Shown: positions 4,959-5,355 of the stretch, piece by piece
Layout of the letters: each line of letters starts with the position of its first letter
How positions within the stretch are numbered: the stretch's first letter is position 1
Assembly (NCBI GenBank): GCA_017555685.1
Contig: JAFZFW010000085.1
Location: 1 to 5,355 of the forward strand
Direction of reading: 5' to 3'
From: Methanocorpusculum sp.
GTDB lineage: Archaea > Halobacteriota > Methanomicrobia > Methanomicrobiales > Methanocorpusculaceae
DNA: 5,355 nucleotides
Notes under the pieces: generated by a model
What the model was told of the DNA's origin: nothing
The model's database searches: none
Seen by the model: only the letters and a program-made list of their open reading frames with translations
Position numbers and translations under genes: made by a program

Positions 4959-5355
4959 GTCCGGCGCCCTCCAAGCATCAGCAGATAGGCAAACACCGGA
5001 GCTCCGACAAATGCTGTCAGGATGCCAATCGGGACTTCAACGGATGCCATGCACCGTGCCAGGTCATCGACCAGAAGCAGGAATGCTCCGCCCATAATAA
5101 CTGCCGTTGGAATAATTCTGCGGTAGTCGCAGCCGAAAATCATCCGGCAGAAGTGCGGGATAACCAGACCAATCCATCCGATAATACCGGAAATCGAGAC
5201 TGCTGCTGCAGTAATCAGCGTGGCACAGGCAACCACAATAAATCTGAGGCGGTGCGGGTTGATTCCCATACTCTTCGCTTCGTCTTCCCCTAATGTCAGA
5301 ACATTCATTCTCCACCGGAGCAGGAAAATCGGAATGATTCCGGCGAGGATAAGGG
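4955..5355 (-). CDS. FecCD/BtuC-family ABC transporter permease (partial, 5' end missing)
   Basis: The frame is open to the right edge, giving the last 132 residues of an integral membrane permease (family members usually run to about 330-350 residues). I read 15 residues beyond the internal ATG at 5308, ending LLRWR, which joins directly to MNVLTLGEDEAKSMGI; that Leu-Gly-(Glu/Asp)-Ala segment is typical of the family's cytoplasmic loop. The ATPase-coupling region follows: a hydrophobic helix, then GIIGWIGLVIPHFCRMIFG, the conserved loop that docks with the ABC ATPase. Two further membrane helices (PTAVIMGGAFLLLVDDLA and PIGILTAFVGAPVFAYLL) and a short basic tail GGRRT complete the C-terminus. 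The stop overlaps the ATPase start by 4 bp. Expected to form a homodimeric channel with the ATPase below it. Confidence 0.93.
   Translation of the reverse strand, partial: LILAGIIPIFLLRWRMNVLTLGEDEAKSMGINPHRLRFIVVACATLITAAAVSISGIIGWIGLVIPHFCRMIFGCDYRRIIPTAVIMGGAFLLLVDDLARCMASVEVPIGILTAFVGAPVFAYLLMLGGRRT
4967..4972 (-). promoter_or_regulatory. Shine-Dalgarno site of the ABC ATPase gene
   Basis: GGAGGG lies 8 nt before the ATG at 4958, inside the permease coding end. It is the strongest ribosome-binding site in the window. Confidence 0.7.

Overview
The window looks archaeal, most likely a methanogen of the Methanomicrobiales; a Methanocorpusculum-like genome is my best guess, from general resemblance and not from a search. 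The evidence is threefold. Two secreted binding proteins end in a PGF-CTERM-like tail (small-residue hydrophobic helix, then Arg-Arg-Lys). Promoters have archaeal AT-rich TATA boxes with very short leaders. Shine-Dalgarno sites of the GGAG type lead the operon-internal genes. Every gene I can support lies on the minus strand, so transcription runs from the right edge to the left edge.

Layout, right to left in transcription order: (1) the C-terminal part of a FecCD/BtuC-type permease, cut by the right edge, overlapping by 4 bp (2) a FecE/BtuD-type ABC ATPase; (3) a membrane-anchored Peripla_BP_2-type substrate-binding protein, 'SBP2'; (4) a close tandem paralogue, 'SBP1'; (5) a 230-residue CobW/HypB/UreG-class P-loop GTPase with paired cysteines; (6) overlapping it by 8 bp, an ABC ATPase domain carrying an ~80-residue N-terminal extension that resembles the ScdA_N/DUF1858 helical domain, cut by the left edge.

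The intergenic DNA holds the most interesting signal. Upstream of SBP2, SBP1 and the GTPase lies the same 22-bp dyad motif (AGTAAA, 10 bp, TTTACT or a variant). It is centred 37 bp upstream of the TATA-box centre in the two clearest promoters, and in a compatible place in the third. This suggests one regulator controls both binding proteins and the GTPase/ABC pair. Each binding-protein gene ends in an almost identical hairpin-plus-T-tract terminator.

Taken together the window reads as a coregulated import locus for a metal or a metal-containing ligand: two surface binding proteins that could share one permease/ATPase, plus a cytoplasmic nucleotide-hydrolase pair that may handle the imported metal or cofactor. 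The substrate cannot be read from the sequence. I see no tRNA, rRNA, CRISPR array, insertion sequence or origin, and no gene-free stretch reaches 300 bases (the largest gap is about 217 bases).
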